Part shown: positions 24,301 to 36,500 of the stretch, piece by piece
Layout of the letters: the number at the start of each line of letters is the position of its first letter
Numbering within the stretch: the stretch's first letter is position 1
NCBI RefSeq assembly: GCF_003576645.1
Contig: NC_044929.1
Coordinates: 22,697,068 to 22,761,067 of the forward strand
DNA: 64,000 bases
Origin: Ipomoea triloba
Lineage: Eukaryota; Streptophyta; Magnoliopsida; Solanales; Convolvulaceae
Direction of reading: 5' to 3'
Notes under the pieces: model-generated
The model's database searches: none
Seen by the model: the letters and a program-made list of their open reading frames with translations, nothing else
What the model was told of the DNA's origin: nothing
Made by a program: the position numbers and the translations under genes

Positions 24301-25086
24301 CCCCATGTTGCATAGTACAATGAAGATGGGCCCATCGATCCCATCCAACACCACACAAATTTCGTCCAAGAAAAGAAGATAGCCCCAAAAAGGGAAGGTG
24401 TGGGCATTGGGGTTTCAGCATCCTAAGGTCCATCACAGTTTTTGTCTTAAAAGCAGGTAAAATATATAAATTGTGAAAAATGTTTAAATTAGTTTGCATT
24501 TTTTTCTTTTCAAAAGTTAAACTTTCAACTCTAAAGATCTTCAGACCGATCCCACCCAACAAAGTATTTAGGAGGATATAAATCATGATAATACGATTGA
24601 ACACAGAGATTAGTTTACATTTTTTTGTCTGTACTTATGACGATTAAAAAGAATAAAGCATATATCAACATATTTATTGATTAATTAATTGAGATATGTC
24701 TCAAGAGTTTAGGGTCGACATCCCTAAGAGGGATTTTTGGGAGATTTTTTCAAAAGAAAAAATTTGGTGTGGGCTTTTGGATTGATGTGGATAGGAATTT
24801 TTGTCAATTTTTTTTCTTGTAAAATTCAATTTTTTTGTAAGACGCATTGAACGGAGAAATTGAGAAAAGCTATCACACAACTTATGCATGTGGCACACTA
24901 TCGTGCAAACGAGTGCAATTGGGCGCGTAAATAGACTTCTTCTAATTTTCTAATTTAACTTCTTTTGTTGAATTTTTTTCTTTTTTCTTATCTTTTTTCC
25001 CTCTTTCTTACTTGGCACGATAAAAATTATCAAAAATCTTGCATTGGTGAGATTTTTCATACCAAAGTATTATAGAAGCTGAGGCT
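21346..25086. other. Intergenic, AT-rich, with a third partial copy of the duplicated flank
   Basis: No gene seen. Positions 21895-22030 repeat the distal flank found at 15070-15220 and 21200-21340 (for example AGAATCCAACTTACATTTAT). Positions 23440-23910 are less AT-rich and include a TATA-like CTATAAATAAG near 23615. They could be an LTR remnant, but I found no matching target-site duplication. Confidence 0.5.
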
Positions 25087-25104
25087 AAAGTATGATATCT
25101 TTTT

Positions 25105-25488
25105 GAGTATCATTATTCCCTTCCCTTCCCTTCTCTCTCTAAAAAATTTTTCTCCTCCTCCTCTCTAATTTCTCCGGCGATCTTCCATTTTTTCTGGCGA
25201 GCCGCCTCCGCTTTCTTAGCGGGTTAGCGGAGGCGGCACTTGCTCTCTTCCCGGTCGGCTTCCTCTTCTCTTTTTCTTTCTTCCTTTTCTTCCTTCTTCT
25301 TCCTCCCTCACCACAATCGCCACCGTTTCTTTTCTTCCCTTCGCCGCCTTCATCTTCTCTCTTTTCTCCGTCCGGCCGTTCACCCTCAACGCACCTCCGC
25401 TTTCCACCGCCGTCCGCCGACCACTGTAGCCGCCTTCATCCGTCTTCCCTTCCCCTTCCCCTTCCCTTTTCCCATCTTAATAAAATAA

Positions 25489-25546
<58 letters not shown>

Positions 25547-26197
25547 AATTAGTGGGTAGGATAATAGGTTGGTAGTCTTGAGACCCGTGCGTCTTGAGCT
25601 CTCAATTTTGTTGTCTTTTACCCTTTGTTATTTTCTCCTAATAATTGTTGTTGTTTTTGTCTCCCTCTGCATTTATTGTAGTTGTCTCCTTCTGCATTTA
25701 TTGCAGTTTTGTCTTCTTTCTCGTTTTTTACGAGGTTCGTTTTGAAGGGCTTCAAGAAATATATGGTCATGGCTCGTGTGATACTCATCCTGGTCGAAGT
25801 AGACGACAATGAAATACCCCTCATGAACATCAGTTCAGTCGGGAAGATACCCACTGATGAACCGGCCGAAGACACAAGGCTGGTTATGTACCTTCAGTTG
25901 GGGAAAATGTCAATGGACTTCAGTGAGAAGAAAAAGACACAGGGGGTTTGCAAGTTGTTCCATCCAGAGGTCGACTTGTACACATTCTGTAAGGCCATCA
26001 ATCACTTGACAAAAGTTTTAAGGTCCTATGAGGATCAAAACTCTCTTGTAACAACAGTCTGCGAATCTAAATTTTATTAGCTTAGCTAGAAAATTTAGTT
26101 CTATGTCAGATTGTATGGAATGACTTTACATTCTATTGAACCTTGTTGTATTTGTTTCTAATGTTTATTAATGAAGGTTTATTATTATTATAAAAAA
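25105..26197 (+). mobile_element. Retroposed insertion with 18-bp target-site duplication
   Basis: AAAGTATGATATCTTTTT occurs at 25087-25104 and again at 26198-26215, enclosing about 1.09 kb that ends in TAAAAAAAA. The 5' part is CT-rich with a GC-rich stem (GCCGCCTCCGC / GCGGAGGCGGC at 25200-25235). An (AT)n run sits at 25493-25542. A reading frame at about 25682-26080 has coding-like composition (ARVILILVEVDDNEIPLMN) but I do not recognise it. The 3' end (TTTATTAATGAAGGTTTATT, then A) resembles plant LINE tails. It is most likely a non-autonomous or internally deleted LINE, or a processed transcript moved by LINE machinery. Confidence 0.8.
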
Positions 26198-26454
26198 AAG
26201 TATGATATCTTTTTTGTGATGTCAAATCACTGCCGTTCATCAAGTGCAAAGGTGACCCCGCCTTAATCAAGTTTGTTGCGTAGGTCCCGCATCCACTATG
26301 TGGAAAATCATTCTACGTTGTAATGTGCCAAAGTTAATCATTCATCCTTTGATGTTGAATGCAGGGTGGGTTTGAAGAATGGTTCATATCTTTTAAAGAA
26401 AAGAATAAGTATAATTAGGAAAAAAAATTATTTTATCAATTAAAAATCCATTAA

Positions 26455-27495
26455 GGCTATGTTTGGTAAACTTAGCTGAAAAGGTAGCTGAAAGGTTAAA
26501 TGTAGCTGAAAACTGAAAAGCTATAAGCTCGAAGCTGAAACCTGAGGAGCTGGTATGCTTAAAAGTGTTTGGTAAAATTAGCTTTTTGATAAACTGATAA
26601 ATGTAAAAAAGACTAAAAAGGACATCTTCATACAATTTAAATAATTTTAAATTTAAATAGGTTTGTTTATATATTAAAATATAAAATAATAAAATCAATA
26701 TATTTAAATAAAATATAAAGTAAGAACATATATTTGAAAATATATAAAGTAAAAAAAAATATTTATAATTCATAAGATTAGTTCATACAAAAATTAATGT
26801 TCAAACATAAATATCAAACTTAAATTACAACCAAACATAATGAAAAGAAAATATCAAAAGGGTTTTAATTGAGAGGGGTAAAGGATGTCATTTATTTAAA
26901 ATAATAAGGATACTGATGGAAAAAAGTTAAAAAGCTACTAGCTTATTTTGAAAAGCTACCCCAAGTAGCGTTTCAAAATAAGCTAGTAGCTTCCTAACTT
27001 TTTTTTCCATTTTTAACCTTATTATTTTAAAGAAATGACATCCTTTACCCTTTCCAATTAAAACCTTTTTGGCTAAACCTTTTTGGCTTTTTCTCTTCAA
27101 TATGTTTGGTTGTAATTTCAATTTGACATTTGTGTTTGAACATTAATTTTTGTATGAACTAATTTTATGAATTATAAACATTTTGTTTTACTTTATATGT
27201 TTTCAAATATATGTTCTTACTTTATATTTTATTAAATATATTGATTTCACTATTTTATATTTTAATATATAAACAAACCTATTTAAATTTAAAATTATTC
27301 AAATTGTATGAATATGCCCTTTTTAGTCTTTTTACATTTATCAGCTTATCAAAAAGCTAATTTTACCAAACACTTTTAAGCATAACAGCTAGTTTAACAG
27401 CTCTTCAGATTTCAGCTTCGAGCTTATAGCTTTTCAGTTTTCAGCTATTTTTCAGCTTTCAGCTACCTTTTCAGCTAAGTTTGCCAAACATAGCC
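26455..27495. repeat. Long inverted repeat, about 0.5-kb arms
   Basis: The left arm starting GGCTATGTTTGGTAAAC is the reverse complement, with scattered differences, of the right arm ending GTTTGCCAAACATAGCC. The turn lies near 26960-26970 (AAAGCTACCCCAAGTAGCGTTT). The terminal 100 bp of each arm is full of AGCTGAAA motifs. The shape is that of a foldback MITE and could give a long hairpin RNA if transcribed. No clear target-site duplication was found. Confidence 0.85.
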
Positions 27496-27523
27496 AGAGT
27501 CTAAGTAAAAACAATTTCAATGG

Positions 27524-27941
27524 ATGGGTAATTTCTCTTCGACAGGAGCTGAAGCTAGTCGTAGGTGTAAGAGAGGCTTTGAGTTAGCTAAATGGCGTCA
27601 TTTCAGTTATATCCATGTGGAGTTAGATGCCAAATTGGTCATTGAAGGATTGAATATGGATTCAAATGTTTTTACTCTTGACCTTATCTTTAGTGACATT
27701 AAGGAAATACTTAGGTCTTTTGTTGAAATTAGCTTTTTGTTTGATAAACAAGATGCGAATATGACAGTCCATTCGCTTGCAAAGGATTTCATTTCTAGGC
27801 CAGGTTGTATCGAATGAAGCTATGGTCCCTTTCCGGCTTTGTTCAATGTTTTAGCTTTGAATGCATTAAATTAATGAAAGTTACATTTTCTCCACAAAAA
27901 AAAAAAAAAAAAAAAAANAAAAAAAAAAAAAAAAAAAAAAA
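27524..27941 (+). pseudogene. LINE 3' end: RNase H-like fragment with poly(A)
   Basis: The frame to 27817 encodes a plant LINE-type RNase H (RVT_3) segment: GAEASRRCKRGFELAKW, then YIHVELDAKLVIEGL, then VHSLAKDFISRPG. After a stop there is a short 3' region ending TTAATGAAAGTTAC and an A run to 27941. One N sits in the A run at 27918. Everything 5' of the RNase H segment is missing, as in 5'-truncated LINEs. Confidence 0.8.
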
Positions 27942-28326
27942 CTCGTAGATATTTCATTTACCAATAAATTTTGATAAAATATTAAATTTTGTAGATATTT
28001 AAGAGTTAACTATTTAATTCGTTAAATATGTTGATATTTGTTTTGTTCTTATATTGTATATCAATCACTAATTAATATGGAGTATATGCTAGATAAGTAA
28101 TTGAAATATTGTATATCAATCACTAATCAATATTGTTCGTGTGTGATAAGATTCAAAGGTGAATTTGTTTGAACTTGAAACCTCTGATCTCGTTAAGGTG
28201 AAAGAGACTCGCGTCATTTTATCTACACCATATTGATATTTTAATGTAATTTTTAAATATATAAATGTAAAATTTTCTTCTATACATTAGAAATTTTGAA
28301 GACATGCAAGATCTTAGTTTCAAAAC

Positions 28327-28885
28327 TGATACTCCGTAGGATATATCTATAGCTCTCAATACAATAAATCCGCTAGTATGTACATCATATGCCGTGCTTC
28401 GAGCAGGGCCGACCTTGTTTGGGCCCAACCCGATTCGAGTAAGCGTCAAGAATAGTCGCAAGGGTTTCTTAGTTATCTATCGTGGTCATGACTCAAGAAC
28501 CAATCTTGTACAGTGGAAAGGACTACCCCAAGACCACAACCTTCACAATTCACGAGAGTAACCTAGACCGACCACCTCGCCCGGTCAGATCCCAATAATG
28601 CGGCGCTCAAGAATCTTAGCACACGTAAACCAATTGAGACTGTTCCATTCGAGGCATGTGCATGCGGGAAACCTAGCCAACATGCCAAGTTCTTGGCATA
28701 TGTCCCATTCAACCTTCTATACCATGCACATTTAATGCCTTGTGGATGGACTTTGGAGACTTTCTCATTAATAATACATCTTAGCTCGTAAACCTCCGAT
28801 CCACTGTCTAAGTTGCCCGAGCTCATGTGCCAACTTCGTAGACTATACGTAGGTGTATTTAGAGGCTGGAGTATTTACCACATCA
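28327..28885 (-). mobile_element. Solo LTR, 559 bp, 5-bp target-site duplication AAAAC
   Basis: AAAAC at 28322-28326 and 28886-28890 bounds a segment that is GC-richer than its surroundings. Its termini read TGAT...ATCA. On the minus strand it starts TGATGTGGTAAATACTCC. No internal retrotransposon genes or second LTR are nearby. Confidence 0.72.
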
Positions 28886-29123
28886 AAAACAATAAAGATC
28901 TTCAACCATTATTTTAATATAAATTATATTTTTAAAACGTAATATACTTTTTGACACTAGTACCGATTGTATTGAGTACAATTAAAAGCGAATGCAACAA
29001 ATTTTAAAATTTGTACCCGAGGTAAGAAGTATCAGTATTGATTTGCACTGTAGACTTTGTTGAGATATTCTTCTTTAATCAAATCATACATGTTTGATTA
29101 TGAAAAATGTTAATAGTGTCGAA

Positions 29124-30667
29124 CTAGCATGGTGCCAAATTCCTAAAATAAAATAAATTTTTTTTTTTAAAAAAAAAGGTATTTAATTGTTTACTGAGGT
29201 GTGGTGCATGGTATCATATCAGAATTGTCTTACCAAAACGTCACATTTTATTATGAAAAATACTATATAGACTTTTATTTCTTACTTTCTGTTTTAACCC
29301 CTCTAAAAAATTCTTGATGTAGACACTTTTCTAAAACTCACATGATAAAAATATCAAATCTTTGTTCGCTACATCATGGAGTATAAGCGAATGAGTAAAA
29401 TTTTGAGAAATTATTTATTCCATATAATATATGCGGTGTAGTTAAATTGATTGATATGTATTATATATTAGTGTATGTATATCGTACATAGTAGATGATG
29501 AAAACACTCATTGCTTCCTCAACATTGAAAACGAAGAAAAGATATGTTGACCATTCAATGTAGTTTGCTTGTGGCACTTGAAGTTTACAAACCAATTCAA
29601 TTATTAATCATATCCTATATATACGAAACTAGGAAACAAAGTTTAACTTTAATACAAACTCTTTGGTGGTTTGCTAATTGGAGAATTGTTTTAATTTTTT
29701 TATTAAAAAATTATGTTTATTAACACAGTTTCTCATTTTGAAAATAGAAAATAATTTTAATTTTTTAGAAAATTAGAGAACTTTTAAAATTGTTTAATAA
29801 ATGAAAAACATAATTATATATCATTTATTTGACTATATAACATTATAACTACATTCTCAGCATTATGTACTTATATATTTATTCATTAGTGTTATTAAAT
29901 TGCATTCATTATCAAATTCTTTTATTTATCACCCTCTTCTATCTTTTCAACTTCTATATACTTATATAAACATAACTTATTTGTTTACGCTTAAAATTAA
30001 ACATTAATATTCACATTATCAAAATTAAAACTTGAACTCTGCACCAAATTTTAGATTTTGTCTCAATAGATTATTGGTTCGGATATTTTCAGTTATGTTA
30101 TATAGTAATACAAGTTTGATCCGTATTTCGGATATTGAAATTTTACATATACTAGACTTCAAAGTAAAAATTATATATATACATGTCATTCAAATTAATA
30201 TATCAAAAAATATTTTAAATATTAACTCAAAAATGTTAATATTATCTAAAGTTTTGGTGAAATTAATAGGTTATTGGCTCGGATATGTTTTTAGTTGTGT
30301 TATATACGGATATAAATTTGGTTCGGATATCAAATATAAAAATCTTAAATTTATTAGACTTAAAAGAAAATTATATTTATTTCATTTAAACCAAAAATGT
30401 TTTAAATATAAGGTCTAAAATCACTCGAAATTAAACTTTTATTAATTTAATAACGTTAGTCTAAAATTGAAAAAATGAGTGTTAGTAAACAAGTTTTTTA
30501 AACAGAAAATAGAGAATAAAAAACATAAAAACATAGAATAGTTCCTGAAGTAAAGGGACACTTTTGTATTTATGAAAAATGAGAGCAAGAAATCACAAAC
30601 AAAGACAAAAAAAAAAAGGCTAAAGTGTCATTTCGCACCATGAACTATTGTGATGATGATGATGATG

Positions 30668-30727
<60 letters not shown>

Positions 30728-32272
30728 NCTAGCATGGTGCCAAATTCCTAAAATAAAATAAATTTTTTTTTTTAAAAAAAAAGGTATTTAATTGTTTACT
30801 GAGGTGTGGTGCATGGTATCATATCAGAATTGTCTTACCAAAACGTCACATTTTATTATGAAAAATACTATATAGACTTTTATTTCTTACTTTCTGTTTT
30901 AACCCCTCTAAAAAATTCTTGATGTAGACACTTTTCTAAAACTCACATGATAAAAATATCAAATCTTTGTTCGCTACATCATGGAGTATAAGCGAATGAG
31001 TAAAATTTTGAGAAATTATTTATTCCATATAATATATGCGGTGTAGTTAAATTGATTGATATGTATTATATATTAGTGTATGTATATCGTACATAGTAGA
31101 TGATGAAAACACTCATTGCTTCCTCAACATTGAAAACGAAGAAAAGATATGTTGACCATTCAATGTAGTTTGCTTGTGGCACTTGAAGTTTACAAACCAA
31201 TTCAATTATTAATCATATCCTATATATACGAAACTAGGAAACAAAGTTTAACTTTAATACAAACTCTTTGGTGGTTTGCTAATTGGAGAATTGTTTTAAT
31301 TTTTTTATTAAAAAATTATGTTTATTAACACAGTTTCTCATTTTGAAAATAGAAAATAATTTTAATTTTTTAGAAAATTAGAGAACTTTTAAAATTGTTT
31401 AATAAATGAAAAACATAATTATATATCATTTATTTGACTATATAACATTATAACTACATTCTCAGCATTATGTACTTATATATTTATTCATTAGTGTTAT
31501 TAAATTGCATTCATTATCAAATTCTTTTATTTATCACCCTCTTCTATCTTTTCAACTTCTATATACTTATATAAACATAACTTATTTGTTTACGCTTAAA
31601 ATTAAACATTAATATTCACATTATCAAAATTAAAACTTGAACTCTGCACCAAATTTTAGATTTTGTCTCAATAGATTATTGGTTCGGATATTTTCAGTTA
31701 TGTTATATAGTAATACAAGTTTGATCCGTATTTCGGATATTGAAATTTTACATATACTAGACTTCAAAGTAAAAATTATATATATACATGTCATTCAAAT
31801 TAATATATCAAAAAATATTTTAAATATTAACTCAAAAATGTTAATATTATCTAAAGTTTTGGTGAAATTAATAGGTTATTGGCTCGGATATGTTTTTAGT
31901 TGTGTTATATACGGATATAAATTTGGTTCGGATATCAAATATAAAAATCTTAAATTTATTAGACTTAAAAGAAAATTATATTTATTTCATTTAAACCAAA
32001 AATGTTTTAAATATAAGGTCTAAAATCACTCGAAATTAAACTTTTATTAATTTAATAACGTTAGTCTAAAATTGAAAAAATGAGTGTTAGTAAACAAGTT
32101 TTTTAAACAGAAAATAGAGAATAAAAAACATAAAAACATAGAATAGTTCCTGAAGTAAAGGGACACTTTTGTATTTATGAAAAATGAGAGCAAGAAATCA
32201 CAAACAAAGACAAAAAAAAAAAGGCTAAAGTGTCATTTCGCACCATGAACTATTGTGATGATGATGATGATG

Positions 32273-32335
<63 letters not shown>
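29124..32335. repeat. 1605-bp near-perfect direct duplication joined by a single N
   Basis: 29124-30727 and 30729-32335 match base for base wherever I compared them, including homopolymers and a 128-codon shadow frame at identical offsets. The first difference is one TA unit at the terminal (AT)n. The junction is a lone N at 30728 within (AT)n. No gene lies in the unit. Confidence 0.9.
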
Positions 32336-32808
32336 TTTATTCACGAAATCTCTTTTTTAACTTGGTTGAAATTTTATGCACATAATATATAGAAAGAAAA
32401 AAGAAATGAAGATCACAAATCGAATAGAAGATGGTCAATAAAAAATAATTTTAAAAAAAATCATGAGAGGCATTTTTGTGTTGTGTGTAAATTTTTTGTG
32501 TAAAACGTTGAATGTGACATGCGACCCTAAGCTAGTTTTCTTGTCAGCAATTGTTTCTAATCCTTCATCCTTATCTAAAATTAATGTCTCATACAAAAAC
32601 AAAAAATTGTCAACAATAAAACGCGCACACACAAGGAAATGTTGAACACAATGCGTAATACCTTCGCTAATTTGTGATTTAAAAGTGCTTTTAGTGTATA
32701 CTCGAAACCAAAGATCAAACTCTTAACGTTTGATTAAAGATGAATGAGTCTCTTTCACTCAATCACACGTCAAGTTATACAAAATTTCTCTTTAATTATG
32801 TGTAAATT

Positions 32809-32884
<76 letters not shown>

Positions 32885-33530
32885 NNNNNNNNNNNNNNNN
32901 NNNNNNNNNNNNNNNNNNNNNNNNNNNNNNNNNNNNNNNNNNNNNNNNNNNNNNNNNNNNNNNNNNNNNNNNNNNNNNNNNNNNNNNNNNNNNNNNNNNN
33001 NNNNNNNNNNNNNNNNNNNNNNNNNNNNNNNNNNNNNNNNNNNNNNNNNNNNNNNNNNNNNNNNNNNNNNNNNNNNNNNNNNNNNNNNNNNNNNNNNNNN
33101 NNNNNNNNNNNNNNNNNNNNNNNNNNNNNNNNNNNNNNNNNNNNNNNNNNNNNNNNNNNNNNNNNNNNNNNNNNNNNNNNNNNNNNNNNNNNNNNNNNNN
33201 NNNNNNNNNNNNNNNNNNNNNNNNNNNNNNNNNNNNNNNNNNNNNNNNNNNNNNNNNNNNNNNNNNNNNNNNNNNNNNNNNNNNNNNNNNNNNNNNNNNN
33301 NNNNNNNNNNNNNNNNNNNNNNNNNNNNNNNNNNNNNNNNNNNNNNNNNNNNNNNNNNNNNNNNNNNNNNNNNNNNNNNNNNNNNNNNNNNNNNNNNNNN
33401 NNNNNNNNNNNNNNNNNNNNNNNNNNNNNNNNNNNNNNNNNNNNNNNNNNNNNNNNNNNNNNNNNNNNNNNNNNNNNNNNNNNNNNNNNNNNNNNNNNNN
33501 NNNNNNNNNNNNNNNNNNNNNNNGTATGAA

Positions 33531-33604
<74 letters not shown>
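32336..33604. other. AT-rich DNA with a sequence gap
   Basis: No gene seen at 32336-32815. (AT)n flanks 639 N at 32885-33523, and a second (AT)n run leads to 33604. Confidence 0.95.
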
Positions 33605-33608
<4 letters not shown>

Positions 33609-33876
33609 ATTCTCAAACTTTAAATAGATAGGACGGCGTGACTGCTTTGTTGAGCCGCGCCTCGGAATCAACAACTCCAAGTGGGCCATTTTTGGTAAGC
33701 AGAATTGGCGATGCGGGATGAACCGGAAGTCGGATTACGGTGCCCAACTGCGCACTAACCTAGATCCCACAAAGGGTGTTGGTCGATTAAGACAGCAGGA
33801 CGATGGTCATGGAAGTCGAAATCCACTAAGGAGTGTGTAATAACTCACCTGCCGAATCAACTAGCCCCGAAAATGG
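33605..33876 (+). pseudogene. 25S rRNA gene fragment
   Basis: About 272 bp match the interior of plant 25S rRNA as I know it: ACCTATTCTCAAACTTTAAA at the left edge, then CTCCAAGTGGGCCATTTTTG, GGTGCCCAACTGCGC and AGACAGCAGGACG, to CTAGCCCCGAAAATGG at the right edge. Several differences from the usual sequence are G-to-A or C-to-T (ATCCACTAAGG, GTGTAATAACTC), as expected for a methylated, decaying copy. Both ends break off abruptly, the left directly at (AT)n beside the N gap. Confidence 0.9.
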
Positions 33877-34115
33877 CAGAGTCGTTTTCAATTAAAGATG
33901 CATCCAAATGTAATTCTAATTTATCAAACCTTGCTAAAATACTTAAAACTAATGGACCATGCAAAAAAATTGGGAAAAAGATGGTCGGATTGGCCCAAAA
34001 CCCTTGTGATTTTCGGGACAAATCGTGTCTGCTCTTGTCACTGGGGTTTTTATTTTTATTTTTTTTATCTATTATAGGGGGAGTATGGTAGTTGAGGTGC
34101 CGGTCGGTTGGGCCG
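33877..34115. other. Unassigned spacer
   Basis: Sequence between the rRNA fragment and the dispersed repeat. A short frame is open but has no recognised similarity. Confidence 0.4.
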
Positions 34116-34243
34116 GTTCGCTAGGTTCCGAGGGAGGGACGTGCCCCCACTCGTCTCGTCAGCTCCGTATGAGGGTGCCTGCCTTCTCATACGTAAATGA
34201 CGGGATGTATCGGCCACGACACACAACGAGGCGGGCACACAGA

Positions 34244-34245
<2 letters not shown>
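34116..34245. repeat. Second copy of the GC-rich dispersed repeat
   Basis: Matches 13036-13170 (GGTTCCGAGGGAGGGACGTG, CTTCTCATACGTAAATGACG) but carries the 39-bp unit only once, and is followed by a short (AT)n run. Confidence 0.7.
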
Positions 34246-34279
<34 letters not shown>

Positions 34280-34632
34280 CGATCATATGAAAACAAGTCA
34301 TTAGGAGAAAATTAATAACCAATCTCAATCTTTTCATAATTATCATCGACTTTATTATGCAAACTTGAATACTAACATATATTAGGTCATCAGAATTTTT
34401 TAGGTTTGCATATTTAGTATTAACATATTGCACATTTAGTATTAAAAGATTGCACTTTCAAAAAAGAGAAAGTGCATTGCACTTGGCTTGGATTTTAGAG
34501 TTCATTATTGAGTTTTTTTATTTTATTTAGTTTAGGGTTCAATTTTTACTATTTAGATTCTAGCATTTACGGTTTAGACCACAAAGTTCACAACTAGAAC
34601 CATCATTGAGTCATTACACTATCTAACATTGT

Positions 34633-35173
34633 TGATACTGTTAAATACTGAGGCGAAAGTATAAAGCAAATGTGTATTATTATACGGGAGTAAACTGAGG
34701 AGGAATACAGGTTAATACTCAGTCTGATCTGGTCTTGCTCGAGTGGTCGGCAGTGGACTGACAAGGCTCTGAAATGGCGTGACCGATCTCTCTCATGGGT
34801 TCCAAAAGTCAGCCTCTCTCTTCCATAAATGCGGTATTTATAGGTGAGGTAAAGGGACAAATTTCGTCTTCTCGGCATGGGACGTACGTGTCACTTATGC
34901 AGTGGACTAACTTAAGGTGGTAATGTTGCCATGCACGTGGCAGCTACGATTGGACCCCTGGTAGTCATGTCAATAGATTCGACAGGTCGGCGATTAGGAA
35001 GAGATAAGCAAACCCCTTTAACGTTGGGAAGGAAGGCAGCGGAATTCGACTCCTTCGACCGACCCCCCGACCTAATTGAATATGGCCGGTCTTAGCAAGT
35101 CGTTCGGGGTGGGGAGGTCAGACCGGACAGCCGCCGTACTCGTGTTCCTACGCTAGGAGGATATTTCCTATCA
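34633..35173 (-). mobile_element. Solo LTR, 541 bp, 5-bp target-site duplication ATTGT
   Basis: ATTGT at 34628-34632 and 35174-35178 flanks a segment with TGAT...ATCA ends. On the minus strand it starts TGATAGGAAATATCC and contains a TATA-like CCTATAAATACC near 34830-34845. It is richer in G+C than its surroundings, and no internal genes are present. Confidence 0.75.
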
Positions 35174-35178
35174 ATTGT

Positions 35179-36075
35179 AATTCAAACCACATAGCATCCA
35201 TAACAAAAGAGCTTAATCCAAATAAAGGAATCTAGCTACTCATACTTGAAATTGAAATTGAAACCATTGCAATAACAATTCAATCAAAGAAAATGAATTA
35301 ATGCTACATGGGGTCTTTCAAGTATAGTGATTTTTTCACGTTTAGTCCTAAACTTTCAAATTGACCATTTGTGGTCCTTCGACTTTCAAATGTAACCATT
35401 TCTCGTCCAAATTAACTACCAATGGTCCTTCAACTTTTGAAGTTTAACCAGATGTGGCCCTCTTGAAATGACCATGCCACTAGTACCCTCCGGAAAATTA
35501 TATTGTGGACCATGATCCACAGAGCATTGTGGATCATGGACCAAAACGGTGTGGTTTCTTTTAATTAAAAAAAAAAAAAACAAAAAAAAAAAAACTCCAA
35601 ACACCCCCCAAACCAAAAAAAAAAAAAGAAAAAAGAAAAAAACCAATGGGAATGCTACAACAAGTTTCAGATTAAATCATTTGCACTAACAACAATAAAA
35701 TATTTTCAGATATGTTTTAGTAAATTAAAATATTACTCCCTAATTTAACTTCAACACGTAAAAGATGAATATACATAAATATATGTTAAATTAGGGTTTG
35801 AAAACAGAGGGGAAAATGGATATAATATACGAAAATGGCAAGTAGTACAAGGTTACAGTAGAGTGGTTGTATGTATGTTGTACTACTACTACTACGTTAA
35901 ACCAATCTTACTATTGCCTCTGAATGCGTGCATTCATTCAACGTACAACCCCTTGGATGCGTGAGAAAAGCGAGTTAGAGATTACATCATTGTCATCATT
36001 ATTGTTTTCAAAAAAGAAAAAATAAAATCATTATTATTACCATTGAAAGCTGACAAAACACAGATCAGTGCCATG
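35179..36075. other. Intergenic; upstream flank of the FLZ gene
   Basis: No gene seen. Around 35500-35545 there is a short near-palindrome of TGGACCATGATCCACA type, related to the motif at 16340-16390. Poly(A) runs follow at 35568-35640. Confidence 0.5.
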
Positions 36076-36500
36076 TTTTGCATAAAAAGAGGTTTCACTC
36101 CCACTTCTTCATTTCCATTTTAACATTTTTCTCTTTCTTAATTTCTGGGTTTCTCTCTCTCTCTCTCCCTTTCTCTCTGTAATTTTTTTTTTGATGATTT
36201 GATGAAGAGCTCGAGGAGTTTAGGAATGGAAGCTACAGAGTTTTAGTAGCATTTTCTTTCTGCTTTTCTGGGGATTTAATTTCTGACTGAAAAAAGCTAG
36301 CTTTTTTATTTTTGGGTTAAAGGGTGGACTTTTTTGTGGTTTTCTTGGTCTTTTATGGAGGCTTCATTTGTGGTAAATAAAGCTTCTTTTTTTTTGTTGT
36401 TGTTTTGTTACAAAAATTGGGAATTTTTTTTTTTTTTTGTGTTAATTAAGGTTGTTGTCTGTTTGGGTTTTCAGGGTTATGGTTTTGATTGAATTTTGTA

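Noticed and set aside
30032..32023. Two identical 128-codon frames at 30032-30418 and 31637-32023
   Set aside because: Identity comes from the duplicated 1.6-kb segment. The composition is AT-driven (Ile, Lys, Asn, Tyr) with no domain.
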